Positions 1 through 7,535 of a stretch of DNA of 64,000 nucleotides are shown in pieces. The position numbers were made by a program, and so were the translations under genes. A model generated the notes under the pieces. It searched no databases and was not told the DNA's origin. It was given only the letters and a program-made list of their open reading frames with translations. Each line of letters starts with the position of its first letter. Position 1 is the stretch's first letter. Origin of the DNA: Pseudoalteromonas rubra (lineage in GTDB: Bacteria; Pseudomonadota; Gammaproteobacteria; Enterobacterales; Alteromonadaceae); contig NZ_PNCI01000017.1 in NCBI RefSeq assembly GCF_005887095.1, positions 151,759 through 215,758 on the forward strand, in the 5' to 3' direction.

Positions 1-1063
1 TGAAAGTTGTGCTGGTAAAAATGTCTTTGATTGAGCGCAGGCGATCGCGCTCACGGCGGCACTCACTGCGCTTGGAACCACTGAAAGGGTAACGAACGCC
101 GCATCTCATTTTATTGGCCTGATTTTCAATCTCATAGGCAAAGCTGATCACATCTGCCGGCATATGTACGCCCCTGAAGGGGGCATCTACAGCCACAAAG
201 TTTTTCACCTTATGGTTAAAGCCTTCTTTTTCCAGATACCCTAGTGCCAGCCGCCCGGCTACGCCACCCATGGAATGTCCTACTAAGCGAATTTCACTGC
301 TCTGCGCCGCCAGTGTTTTAAGTGCTGCCGCCAGTGCTTTGGCGTTGTGGCGAACTCCGTCATCCTGCTTGGCATAGCGGAACACCACCAGATCATAACC
401 ACTATTAAAGGCATGTCTGAATCGACTTTCGTAAAGCTTTGAGTACCTTGAAAAGTTATCCAACACCTCTCGCTCAATGGGCACCCGATTGGGTGTAAAG
501 CCCCGCATATCAAAATTATAGCCCTGTACCAGTACAATGGGTTTATTCAGCCGCTTATCATTGCCATAGCGGATGCTGATATGACCTCCTGTCTCAGTAA
601 ACGGGCGTGAGGCATACTCTTCACAAATCCTGAATCCGCCTTCCTGTGGCACAATATCACTGGCTCCGAGTTCCAGCCCGTCGCTGTAAAGTACAGGTTT
701 ATCAACTCCCAAGGGTTGCTCATCATCCCAGCGCCAGCGAATACACACATACCGGTAACGAGTCACATCAGTAGTAAAGCTGCGGTTTGGATAAACTGTG
801 TATCCACTGTCGAATCGAGTTCGGGTTGGAGGAGGGTTAAAATCGTCGCAATTACGCTGCATGGGCATGAGCGCATCGGGGCTGCGCCTTAATACTTGCC
901 CACTTGTTTCTCCCTGAGCAGCTTCCAGCGGTGCAACCGGACAAGGCTCCGGATCTGTCCAGGCAGGCACATCCGATAGCACTGCTTCATTTGCATTGGC
1001 GATGCCGTAAAGCATCAGGGCCGCAGTGACAGACGTTGCACTTTTTATCAATGGATTAAACAT
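1..1063 (-). CDS. Secreted lipase-like alpha/beta hydrolase, cut off by the window edge
   Basis: The frame is open from ATG at 1063 (preceded by AGGAG) to base 1, so the C-terminus is missing; at least 354 codons are present. The N-terminus has a signal peptide (about residues 1-24, MFNPLIKSATSVTAALMLYG then ANA), indicating export. The nucleophile elbow VGHSMGG lies near residues 261-267 with Ser264 as the predicted catalytic serine, followed by GRLALGYL. An earlier IVLVQGYNFD segment fits the strand leading to the oxyanion hole. This is the GHSxG signature of triacylglycerol lipases and PGAP1-like esterases. The Asp and His of the triad are not confirmed in the visible part. The substrate is unknown. 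It may follow the peptide cluster on the same strand, but 430 bp separate them. Confidence 0.8.
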   Translation of the reverse strand, partial: MFNPLIKSATSVTAALMLYGIANANEAVLSDVPAWTDPEPCPVAPLEAAQGETSGQVLRRSPDALMPMQRNCDDFNPPPTRTRFDSGYTVYPNRSFTTDVTRYRYVCIRWRWDDEQPLGVDKPVLYSDGLELGASDIVPQEGGFRICEEYASRPFTETGGHISIRYGNDKRLNKPIVLVQGYNFDMRGFTPNRVPIEREVLDNFSRYSKLYESRFRHAFNSGYDLVVFRYAKQDDGVRHNAKALAAALKTLAAQSSEIRLVGHSMGGVAGRLALGYLEKEGFNHKVKNFVAVDAPFRGVHMPADVISFAYEIENQANKMRCGVRYPFSGSKRSECRRERDRLRSIKDIFTSTTF

Positions 1064-1495
1064 TAAATCTCCTTTTATTTAAAGTTACCACAACAAAGAA
1101 GACATAAAAATATCACAACCCATAATTATTAAATTCATCAATTTGAAACATGGTTTAGGGCCCGCTGGAGGGCGCCAGGCTATGCAGGTCTGGCCATTAA
1201 ACTGGCTTAGCCTGCTCAGGTGGTTGCAGCAAATGCACCCTATATGCTTACAAACCACAAAAAGCACATACGTATGCGAGCTAACCTATACGTTGGCTTA
1301 CTTGAAATATATTGGCTTACTTGAAATGACGCCTGACGTATAGTGACAGGCGTTTTAGGTATGAGTAGTAGACAAAAAGAATAACCCGGGAAAGTGCTGC
1401 TATTGACCCTGCCTCCAACTTTGACGTTGACCTGACTTGTCAATATTCAGCAGTACAATCCCATGCCCACTGGAGCTCTTTTACAGGAGCTACGG
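1064..1495. other. Intergenic region with a 16-bp direct repeat and a hairpin
   Basis: No convincing gene is seen. The short frames here lack ribosome sites and family features. The region contains a perfect direct repeat, TTGGCTTACTTGAAAT, at 1293-1308 and 1312-1327. A hairpin follows, ACGCCTG (1329-1335) with CAGGCGT (1347-1353), and then TTTT, which resembles a plus-strand intrinsic terminator although no plus-strand gene precedes it. Confidence 0.4.
1293..1327. repeat. 16-bp perfect direct repeat, possible operator
   Basis: TTGGCTTACTTGAAAT occurs at 1293-1308 and again at 1312-1327, so the copies start 19 bp apart, close to two helical turns. It lies about 230 bp upstream of the lipase gene. 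Binding by a regulator is inference; no protein is assigned. Confidence 0.4.
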
Positions 1496-1612
1496 TTATG
1501 ACTTGGGGGGCTTTTCAATTGGCTGTCATCTGGGTGGTACATCGCGATCACCGGGACTTCTTGGGCTACCTCCATGTACTAGTAATAAGTCTGTTTTACT
1601 GATTATTTTCAT
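1496..1612 (-). pseudogene. Second double-glycine-leader proline-rich peptide gene, interrupted by in-frame TGA
   Basis: Reading from ATG at 1612 (GAGGAAG upstream) gives MKIISKTDLLLVHGG, then SPRSPGDRDVPPR, a TGA codon at 1526-1528, then in the same frame QPIEKPPKS and TAA. It aligns along its whole length with the gene at 1744-1857. Both share a leader with hydrophobic residues at -12, -7 and -4 and Asp at -8 before Gly-Gly, a PGD block, PPR, and QPIEKPP near the C-terminus. The TGA sits where the sister gene has Arg, so a single CGA-to-TGA change explains it. It could be a broken paralogue, a functional 28-residue version (13-residue mature peptide), or a sequencing error. Conservation of the downstream frame suggests a recent event. 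Confidence 0.6.
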
Positions 1613-1743
1613 TCCAACGCTTCCTCGCTTTAGATTACACATTTCATCCGGTTGGTTACCGCATGATGAAATTATTAATACACACTTTGCGTATTTGCGA
1701 ATCTAGATTTTTAAAAGCAGATATAACAAGTCTACATAAATCT

Positions 1744-1857
1744 CTAAGACGCTGGCGGCTTCTCAATCGGCTGTCTTCTCGGAGGTCTATTCTTGTCGCC
1801 AGGGTTACTAACTCCCCCTATTATCTGCTGTAAATCCTTGTCTTTAATCTCTTTCAT
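1744..1857 (-). CDS. Small peptide precursor with double-glycine leader and proline-rich cationic core
   Basis: The gene encodes 37 residues from ATG at 1857, with AAAAGGCG upstream as ribosome site. The leader MKEIKDKDLQQIIGG fits the double-glycine consensus: Ile -12, Asp -8, Leu -7, Ile -4, Gly -2, Gly -1. Such leaders are normally cleaved by C39-peptidase ABC exporters. The predicted mature part has 22 residues, starts VSNPGDKNR and ends IEKPPAS; six are proline and the net charge is about +3. No cysteine is present. The composition recalls proline-rich antimicrobial peptides, but signalling is equally possible. No C39 transporter lies in this window. It is downstream of, and on the same strand as, the XRE/membrane protein pair and upstream of a damaged paralogue. 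I do not recognise a named family. Confidence 0.65.
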   Translation of the reverse strand: MKEIKDKDLQQIIGGVSNPGDKNRPPRRQPIEKPPAS

Positions 1858-1994
1858 AGCAATACGCCTTTTAAAATACCTGTAACACAACACTTGCAAA
1901 CACTCTGTTAATGATGAAAATATTAATAGCATTTCTGTCTGACTATGACAGACAAAATATCTTTGTGCAACAGGCGACCAGACATACAGAATAT

Positions 1995-2525
1995 TCAGTT
2001 AGTTTCATTACCATAAAAGGCTTCTCTCTGTGGAGTTCTGAACACATAGGTTAACAAAGCACAGTACATCAAAATCTGGAGCGATATAACTATGTAATTT
2101 CTAACTGCAGCACTCATCAACCAGTCGTCAATGACATAAAACTTGTAGAGCCACACTTCAATATAAATAAACAGGTTCAGCACAAAGTCGATTGCAAATA
2201 TAGACATCATACCGATTTCTTGTACTGCAAAGTGATGATTTCGGTACACACGGAGAAAAAAAAGCTGGCGAGTGAGTTTGTATAGATTATAAGCAATTCG
2301 ATGCCGATATATTATGGGAACTAAGAAAAGAGCGCACATAAACATGTTGTATAGATACAAGTGCGTTGTCCAGTTAAAACTTACCTTGTACATAGCGACG
2401 TCAACTATTTCCAAACCTAACAGTAAGGTTAAAAAATACCGCGCCCCTTCATATTTCCAGGCACACATCAACGCAAGTAACATAAACGGGATGGTAGAAT
2501 AAGTAAACACTGTATAAAAATCCAT
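1995..2525 (-). CDS. Five-helix membrane protein of unknown function
   Basis: The 176-residue protein has about five hydrophobic segments (near residues 6-22, 28-46, 55-74, 100-126 and 143-163), separated by short basic loops. No catalytic motif or known domain is visible. A strong GAGGAG lies upstream of ATG 2525, inside the end of the XRE gene, and only one base separates the two genes, so they are almost certainly cotranscribed. The double-glycine peptide gene follows 137 bp downstream on the same strand. Context allows an immunity protein, a peptide sensor or an export factor; none can be demonstrated from sequence. Confidence 0.75.
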   Translation of the reverse strand: MDFYTVFTYSTIPFMLLALMCAWKYEGARYFLTLLLGLEIVDVAMYKVSFNWTTHLYLYNMFMCALFLVPIIYRHRIAYNLYKLTRQLFFLRVYRNHHFAVQEIGMMSIFAIDFVLNLFIYIEVWLYKFYVIDDWLMSAAVRNYIVISLQILMYCALLTYVFRTPQREAFYGNETN

Positions 2526-2526
2526 C

Positions 2527-2832
2527 TTATGACTCCTCTTCTTCGTTTTGTTTATCCGGACAGTCCGATGGTTTGTCGCTCAGAAAGCGAAAATACAAAG
2601 ACACTAGGTCCTTACCAAAAATCATAAAGATATCCAGTAGCTGGGCACTGGTCATGTCCGTTTTGCCACTTTCCCAGTTGCTGACCGTTGACTGGTCAAC
2701 CGATGACGACATTTTGGCAGCCAACTCTCTTTGGCTTAAACCGAGCTCATTGCGCATCTGGCGAATGGAGCGCTGAACCAGCTGATTGAATCTAACAATT
2801 TCCTGCTGTCGCTTCCTTGGGCTATGCTTCAT
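2527..2832 (-). CDS. XRE/Cro-type HTH transcriptional regulator
   Basis: A helix-turn-helix of the Cro/C1 type spans about residues 18-76: MRNELGLSQRELAAKM, then STVSNWESGKTDMT, the usual recognition helix and following turn. The tail is acidic (DKQNEEEES). An in-frame ATG lies 12 bases further upstream at 2844, but the ATG at 2832 has GGAAA at good spacing and is preferred. The gene leads a probable operon with the membrane protein and possibly the GG-leader peptides. A 14-bp palindrome at 2921-2934 upstream is a candidate operator for autoregulation. Confidence 0.85.
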   Translation of the reverse strand: MKHSPRKRQQEIVRFNQLVQRSIRQMRNELGLSQRELAAKMSSSVDQSTVSNWESGKTDMTSAQLLDIFMIFGKDLVSLYFRFLSDKPSDCPDKQNEEEES

Positions 2833-3172
2833 TCTTTTTTCCATGGGTTAAAATTGTAAACAGATAATTACCACAGGTTAACTAAAGCAACAACTTAAAT
2901 GCATATGCTCAGGTACATCTATGAATATATTCATCACTCCCCTGTCTTTTTTATTTATATTTATAAATACTTATCAGCCACTTGTATTAGTATTACACTG
3001 CCTTTAGCCAACCACTAAACACGCTCGAAAGAACACAATCATGAGCCTTTCGCCAGCTTACTGACCTACTTATTTAATCTTCAGGGGCACCATTGCGGAC
3101 AGGTATTAGGCTTGCTAAATCTGGCGGGAGCGCACATCGGTTCTGTTACTGTTGATTGATGATGTGTAAGAA
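2833..3172. other. Upstream region of the XRE operon
   Basis: An AT-rich stretch without a credible gene. It should carry the promoter for the XRE/membrane/peptide cluster and includes a 14-bp palindrome at 2921-2934. Nothing else is recognised. Confidence 0.4.
2921..2934. promoter_or_regulatory. Perfect 14-bp palindrome upstream of the XRE gene
   Basis: ATGAATATATTCAT reads the same on both strands and lies about 90 bp upstream of the XRE start at 2832. XRE dimers commonly bind such dyads, so it is a candidate autoregulatory operator. The assignment is inference. Confidence 0.35.
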
Positions 3173-3198
3173 AAGTGGCCTCCTGTTTGAGGCCACTT
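3168..3198 (-). terminator. Intrinsic terminator of the Calx-beta protein gene
   Basis: A perfect 10-bp stem, AAGTGGCCTC (3173-3182) with GAGGCCACTT (3189-3198), encloses a 6-nt loop. On the minus strand it is followed by TTTTCTT and sits 10 bp past the stop codon at 3208. Confidence 0.85.
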
Positions 3199-3207
3199 CA
3201 GCTGAGA

Positions 3208-4713
3208 TTAGTCACAGCCTTTTTGAATACTGGATGTCCAGACCTTTAACACAAAGTCGTTGTAGTCACGGTCATTTTGGTCTTCCCAATACTGCTTGTC
3301 ACCATAAACACGGTAGTTGGTGGTCAGCTGGTTAGGATTGCCATTAATCGACAACACATAGTCGTAACTGGCGCCGTCAATCACATCATAGCTGCCTGCA
3401 CCACCGTACTCATCCAGCAACTTAACATAACTGCCATTAACCCTGATCCCCCAGTCGTTGTTATAACCTGCACTTTCACTGACAAACTGATAATGAATGC
3501 GCGTATAGTCGTCTGGTATACAGGCTGGATCATTGTCTTCAATTGTGCCGCTCAGTGTGGCTGTGCCACTGGTATGCGTTGCGCCATCAAGCTGTATAGT
3601 CAGCGTTTCACTGGCTTCGTGCGTTGCATCATCTAGGGTTGGGATTTCTATGGTCGCGCTCGTTTGTCCGGCGCCAAGGGTGATACTGGAAACCGGCGCC
3701 GTGTAGTCATCCGCAGACGTTGTGCCATCCTGGACGCTGACATCAAGTACCACATCCTGATAGTAAGGGTTACTCAAGGTAACTTGATATTGCAGCAGCC
3801 CACCTTCAGGCACAGTATCTGTGAGCGGCTCCAGTGTAAAGGTCGGTTCAGGATCTGTCTCACAGCTCGGCGTGGCATAACAGGCAACAGGCTGATCCGT
3901 ATTCACCGCTAAATCGTTAAGCCTGACCGGCACGGTAGCAAGCAAACACGTATTACCTGATTGTGGATTCAGTTTATAAAGTTTAGAACGGTTAACGTGA
4001 CCATAGTCGTTGATTAGCGTGCGGCTGACCACTATGTCACCAGCCTGATTCAATGCAGCTCCGGTTGCCGCAGTCAGGCTGTGATTTACCAGCTTGGTTG
4101 CCTGGAAGGTGGTTTTATCTATCTGATAAACACTGCGACTGGTGATCAGGTACCAGTTGCCATTTTGGATCACCAGATCGCCGCGAAACTTACCTTTGAG
4201 CGAGCCCAGTGCACCCAGCTCCGTCGCCTCACCCGTATTTTTGTTAATCTCATAGAGTTTTTTAAAGTCGGTACCGAGCAGCGCATCGCGCTCAGGGTCA
4301 TAGACCATACTCAATACCTGAGTGCTCCTGCCAACCACAGTATGGGTATCAGTTGCAAAGTCGTAGTAGGCCAGGCGCAGGTATTTAAAGCGTTTACCTT
4401 CAATTGGTAAGTGTGTTAATTGCTCAGCACTGAGGTTCAGATGACTCACGTCAACCTGATATTCAAAAGGCCTTGGGGCTGAGAGGTAGTACATTCGCTT
4501 GCTGGTTTCATCGTAGGCCAGTGCCGATGCACTAAATTCTGCCAGGGTCTGAGCAAACGCACTGTTATCTTGCTCATTCAAACCAAATAAGATCCCCACA
4601 TCGCCACGCCCTGCGTTTATGCCATATAGCTGACCAGTACAGGTATTTGCGAAGCTCACGGAAGAAACGGAAGACGCCACCAGGGCAATCAAAGAAAGTG
4701 ATGTTTTTAGCAT
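3208..4713 (-). CDS. Secreted protein with Calx-beta domain and DUF4114-like C-terminus
   Basis: The preferred start is ATG at 4713, which begins a clear signal peptide (MLKTSLSLIALVASSVSSVS, cleavage after SFA); the frame stays open upstream but without export features. The protein has 501 residues. Residues about 25-270 show repeated strand-loop motifs of a beta-propeller-like module (YLRLAYYDF, LLGTDFKKLYEIN, WYLITSRSVYQID). Residues about 290-392 form a Calx-beta domain (VPEGGLLQYQVTLSN, TSADDYTAP, HEASETLTIQL, GTIEDND). The C-terminal about 100 residues end in DRDYNDFVLKVW, the acidic signature of DUF4114-like calcium-associated modules. Likely an extracellular or surface protein; its role is unknown. 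It appears monocistronic with its own terminator. Confidence 0.8.
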   Translation of the reverse strand: MLKTSLSLIALVASSVSSVSFANTCTGQLYGINAGRGDVGILFGLNEQDNSAFAQTLAEFSASALAYDETSKRMYYLSAPRPFEYQVDVSHLNLSAEQLTHLPIEGKRFKYLRLAYYDFATDTHTVVGRSTQVLSMVYDPERDALLGTDFKKLYEINKNTGEATELGALGSLKGKFRGDLVIQNGNWYLITSRSVYQIDKTTFQATKLVNHSLTAATGAALNQAGDIVVSRTLINDYGHVNRSKLYKLNPQSGNTCLLATVPVRLNDLAVNTDQPVACYATPSCETDPEPTFTLEPLTDTVPEGGLLQYQVTLSNPYYQDVVLDVSVQDGTTSADDYTAPVSSITLGAGQTSATIEIPTLDDATHEASETLTIQLDGATHTSGTATLSGTIEDNDPACIPDDYTRIHYQFVSESAGYNNDWGIRVNGSYVKLLDEYGGAGSYDVIDGASYDYVLSINGNPNQLTTNYRVYGDKQYWEDQNDRDYNDFVLKVWTSSIQKGCD

Positions 4714-5026
4714 GGTAATAAACTCGTTCGGTTCATCCAAATTCAGGCTAATACAACACAAAGTAATGACACATCCACGTCCACTGTACGATGCGATTTC
4801 CTATTCCATTAGGATGAGTGCTTCCATTATTATCTTTGCAATCTGCTGATATCATGCGCTGAACAACACAAAAAATCAACAACAAAATACGAAAAATGGA
4901 TTAACTTTACCTTTAAAATGTGTGAAATTAAATTTTTTTGAATAATCTCAATGTAATACAACCTGCTTGATCTTTCACCACCACGTCCCTATCTAGTATC
5001 CTATCTGACGTAAAGGAACAAAAGCT
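4714..5026. other. Divergent intergenic region
   Basis: This separates the minus-strand Calx-beta gene from the plus-strand small membrane protein. It is AT-rich in its second half and presumably holds both promoters. No gene or strong hairpin is seen. Confidence 0.4.
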
Positions 5027-5287
5027 ATGGACACCGACGGTTTCACCCTATTTGATCTACTCATTCGCGTGGCGCTGCTGTTCACACTGGTTGTAACCGG
5101 CCTCTGGTGTCTGATTAGGATCGTCAGGTGGGCCAAAGGCATGCCCAAAGCCGCCTACCTGGTGATGGCGATTTTTCCATTACTCTCATTGTTTCCTATC
5201 CCACCTCCGGTGTTCAAAAATGTCGCCAAAGCAAAGCAGGAACAACGTAAGCGCAAAGAAGATCAGGGAGATCCACCCGACTGCTAG
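5027..5287 (+). CDS. Small two-helix membrane protein
   Basis: The gene encodes 86 residues with AAGGAA before the ATG. Two hydrophobic helices are predicted (about residues 9-32, LLIRVALLFTLVVTGLWCLI, and 43-61, AYLVMAIFPLLSLFPIPPP). They are followed by a strongly basic tail (KAKQEQRKRKE), which suggests a cytoplasmic C-terminus. No family is recognised. It stands alone between the Calx-beta gene and the FAD monooxygenase, which points toward it from the other strand. Confidence 0.6.
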   Translation: MDTDGFTLFDLLIRVALLFTLVVTGLWCLIRIVRWAKGMPKAAYLVMAIFPLLSLFPIPPPVFKNVAKAKQEQRKRKEDQGDPPDC

Positions 5288-5352
5288 CGGCTGCTGCAAC
5301 AATAAAACCGTGACGACAAACTATTTCATTAACAGCAATACCTACGGCTTTT

Positions 5353-6468
5353 TTAGGATTCTAACCCCTGCATCCACAGTTGATTCAGCTTTGCCACGGA
5401 AAGTGGCGAGCACTCTGTTGGACTCTCGTGATGTGCAAAGAAAATCTGCCTGGCCAGTTGCCGGCCACTGTGCTGTGCAGCCGTTGCCTTGGCAATACGC
5501 CGCTCATAAAATGTACTCAGCAAAACTGATGGGTCATCATATTTTGAGATCAGTCCAGCCAGGTGCCAGGCATCTTCCAGTGCCTGACAGGCCCCCTGCC
5601 CCGAGGTCGGCAATGATGCATGAGCCGCATCACCAATGAGTACAACATTATCTCTGTGCCAATATGGCAGTGTATCCAGATCATGTACGAAAATACGCTG
5701 TATCGTGTCAGTATCGGCCGTTTTGAGCACTGACCGAACGGGCTCAGCCCAGGAACTAAAACGCTGATTTAACTCATGATACAAGTATTTTCCAGGTCGG
5801 TTTTTATCAATTACTGAACGCCAGGCACCAGCCCAGAAACATAAGTTCTTTTTTACCGGTACAATGCCAAAACGTTCGCCCGGACGACGAAAATCACAAA
5901 TGCTATTGTTCAGCATCCCTGGCTCAGCCTCACTAATGCCAATAACATTTACCACGCCCTGATACACTGGCTGAACATGTTGAGGATACAAGTACTGACG
6001 TACCGCCGAATTCATCCTGCCATCCGCTCCAACAACCAGGTCATACTCTTTCCTAAGCCCGTCAATTTCCTTGTGAGAAACGATCGTATTAAACCGGATC
6101 ACGCCCCCCAAGGCTGTTAACGCGTCAGCCAATAAGCGGATCAAATCACGACGCAGTATGGTCACCGTTAGATAGCCACTTAATTTGTTTAACTGCTTAA
6201 CACTCAGCGCGCTGATCTCAGTGCCCTGATGGTCATACTGACGTAGTGAATCAGGTAAGCCGCCAGCCTGAACGATTTGCTGAGTCAGATCCATTTGCTC
6301 CAATACAAATAATGCATTTGGCCACAAGGTGACGCCAGCCCCCATCGCAGCTGGTGCCTGCGCACGCTCGTATAAAACAACCTGATGCCCTTGTTTTCTG
6401 ACCAGCAGTGCTAATGCCATGCCAGCGATACCTGCGCCGACAATCGCAATTCGACGTTTTTCTTGCAT
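5353..6468 (-). CDS. FAD-dependent aromatic monooxygenase (salicylate hydroxylase/UbiH-like)
   Basis: ATG at 6468 is preferred because GGAGA precedes it; an in-frame ATG also exists at 6480. The Rossmann FAD motif GAGIAG is at residues 11-16, the mid-protein DG motif reads VVGADGRMNSAVR, and the GD motif reads VVLIGDAAHASLP near residue 277, followed by GQGACQALEDA. These are the three signatures of class A flavoprotein monooxygenases using NAD(P)H and O2. About 371 residues is normal for the family. The substrate cannot be told. It is transcribed divergently from a LysR regulator, a common arrangement in which LysR controls the catabolic or detoxifying enzyme. Confidence 0.85.
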   Translation of the reverse strand: MQEKRRIAIVGAGIAGMALALLVRKQGHQVVLYERAQAPAAMGAGVTLWPNALFVLEQMDLTQQIVQAGGLPDSLRQYDHQGTEISALSVKQLNKLSGYLTVTILRRDLIRLLADALTALGGVIRFNTIVSHKEIDGLRKEYDLVVGADGRMNSAVRQYLYPQHVQPVYQGVVNVIGISEAEPGMLNNSICDFRRPGERFGIVPVKKNLCFWAGAWRSVIDKNRPGKYLYHELNQRFSSWAEPVRSVLKTADTDTIQRIFVHDLDTLPYWHRDNVVLIGDAAHASLPTSGQGACQALEDAWHLAGLISKYDDPSVLLSTFYERRIAKATAAQHSGRQLARQIFFAHHESPTECSPLSVAKLNQLWMQGLES

Positions 6469-6490
6469 GCTTTTCTCCATTCATTGATGT

Positions 6491-6500
6491 CTTCATGAAG
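6491..6500. promoter_or_regulatory. Palindrome in the monooxygenase/LysR intergenic region
   Basis: CTTCATGAAG is a perfect 10-bp dyad in the 101-bp gap between the divergent monooxygenase and LysR starts. LysR proteins usually bind dyads in such shared regions, so it is a candidate operator; it could also be chance. Confidence 0.25.
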
Positions 6501-6569
6501 TGTTACAAAGCAACTAAGTGGGATAAACATGCTAGTATGACTTTATTAATCCCATCTAATGAGAGAATC

Positions 6570-7451
6570 ATGATAGAGCGAAGCGATCTTCAGTGGCTGC
6601 TAAGCTTTCTGGCTGTATATGAGCAACTGAGTTTTAAACGCGCAGCACAACAACGCCAGTTACCCACTTCTAATGTAAGCCGGCATGTCGCTTTGCTGGA
6701 GCAACACCTGAATATCCGCTTATTGGAACGCACAACCCGAAAAATGCACCCCACAGCTGCTGGTACCCGGCTTTATCAGACACTCAAGCCACTGACTCTG
6801 GCGATGAATGATGCACTGGTCGAAGTGTCACAGCAAAGCAGTCAGCTGTCGGGCCACCTTAAAATTGTTATCCCTGATCTGCCCATTCTGGCAGAGCTCA
6901 TTACGCACTTTTGCCAGCTGCACCCAGATATACAACTCAGCTGTGACACGCAACTCAATCCAACGGAAGGGGTGCTCGAAGGTTTTGATATGATAGTGCG
7001 CTTTGACCGCGGCACACTGGAAGACTCGGGCTGGGTGGCTAAAACGCTGCTCCACTTTCCAAGTTGCGTTGTCGCCTCCCCGGAATTAATTACTTCCCGG
7101 GGCATGCCTGACTCTCTTGATATGCTCAGCAAGATGCCCTGCATCTCCAGTTTCACTGTACTTCAGGGGGCACCTTGGCGCTTTAAGGGCAATAAGACCC
7201 TGCACCTGCCATCACGTTACAAGGTAAACAGTGGCCATATGGCTAAAGCGGCTGCTCTTAAAGGGCTGGGATTTGCCATCTTGCCCGAGCATGCCTGTGA
7301 GGCCGAAATCGCAGCGGGTACACTGGTCAAAATCCCGTTAGACTATGAGCCAGAGGATCTTATTCTCTATGCGTTTTATTCGGGCAGAAAGTACCCGCAG
7401 AAAAAAGTAACCGCACTGCTATCGCATATAAAGCAGGGCCTGACTATGTAG
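6570..7451 (+). CDS. LysR-family transcriptional regulator
   Basis: ATG at 6570 with GAGAG upstream gives 293 residues, the normal LysR length; upstream in-frame starts would add a 54-residue extension without family similarity. The N-terminal winged HTH (SFKRAAQQRQLPTSNVSRHV, then LEQHLNIRLLERTTRKM) is clear. The rest matches the LysR effector-binding domain, with GLGFAILPEHACEAEI near the C-terminus. The divergent neighbour is an FAD monooxygenase, its most likely target. The subgroup resembles the CrgA/DsdC-like cluster that has the LERTTR motif. Confidence 0.9.
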   Translation: MIERSDLQWLLSFLAVYEQLSFKRAAQQRQLPTSNVSRHVALLEQHLNIRLLERTTRKMHPTAAGTRLYQTLKPLTLAMNDALVEVSQQSSQLSGHLKIVIPDLPILAELITHFCQLHPDIQLSCDTQLNPTEGVLEGFDMIVRFDRGTLEDSGWVAKTLLHFPSCVVASPELITSRGMPDSLDMLSKMPCISSFTVLQGAPWRFKGNKTLHLPSRYKVNSGHMAKAAALKGLGFAILPEHACEAEIAAGTLVKIPLDYEPEDLILYAFYSGRKYPQKKVTALLSHIKQGLTM

Positions 7452-7463
7452 TACTCGTCTGAA

Positions 7464-7508
7464 AAAAAGCATTGTGTGCCTGTCGTAGTTACCAGACAGG
7501 CCCACAAC
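7464..7508 (-). terminator. Intrinsic terminator of the secreted hydrolase gene
   Basis: TTGTG plus GCCTGTC (7478-7484) pairs with GACAGGC (7495-7501) plus CACAA. On the minus strand the stem is followed by GC and seven T. It lies about 30 bp past the hydrolase stop at 7536. Confidence 0.75.
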
Positions 7509-7535
7509 ACTCTATGAATGGCAATTGGTGCCTGG

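Noticed and set aside
1437..1706. 89-codon plus-strand frame
   Set aside because: It is antisense to the second GG-peptide gene, which is supported by alignment to its paralogue and by a ribosome site.
5220..5639. 139-codon plus-strand frame
   Set aside because: Most of it is antisense to the FAD monooxygenase, and its start lies inside the small membrane protein gene without a ribosome site.
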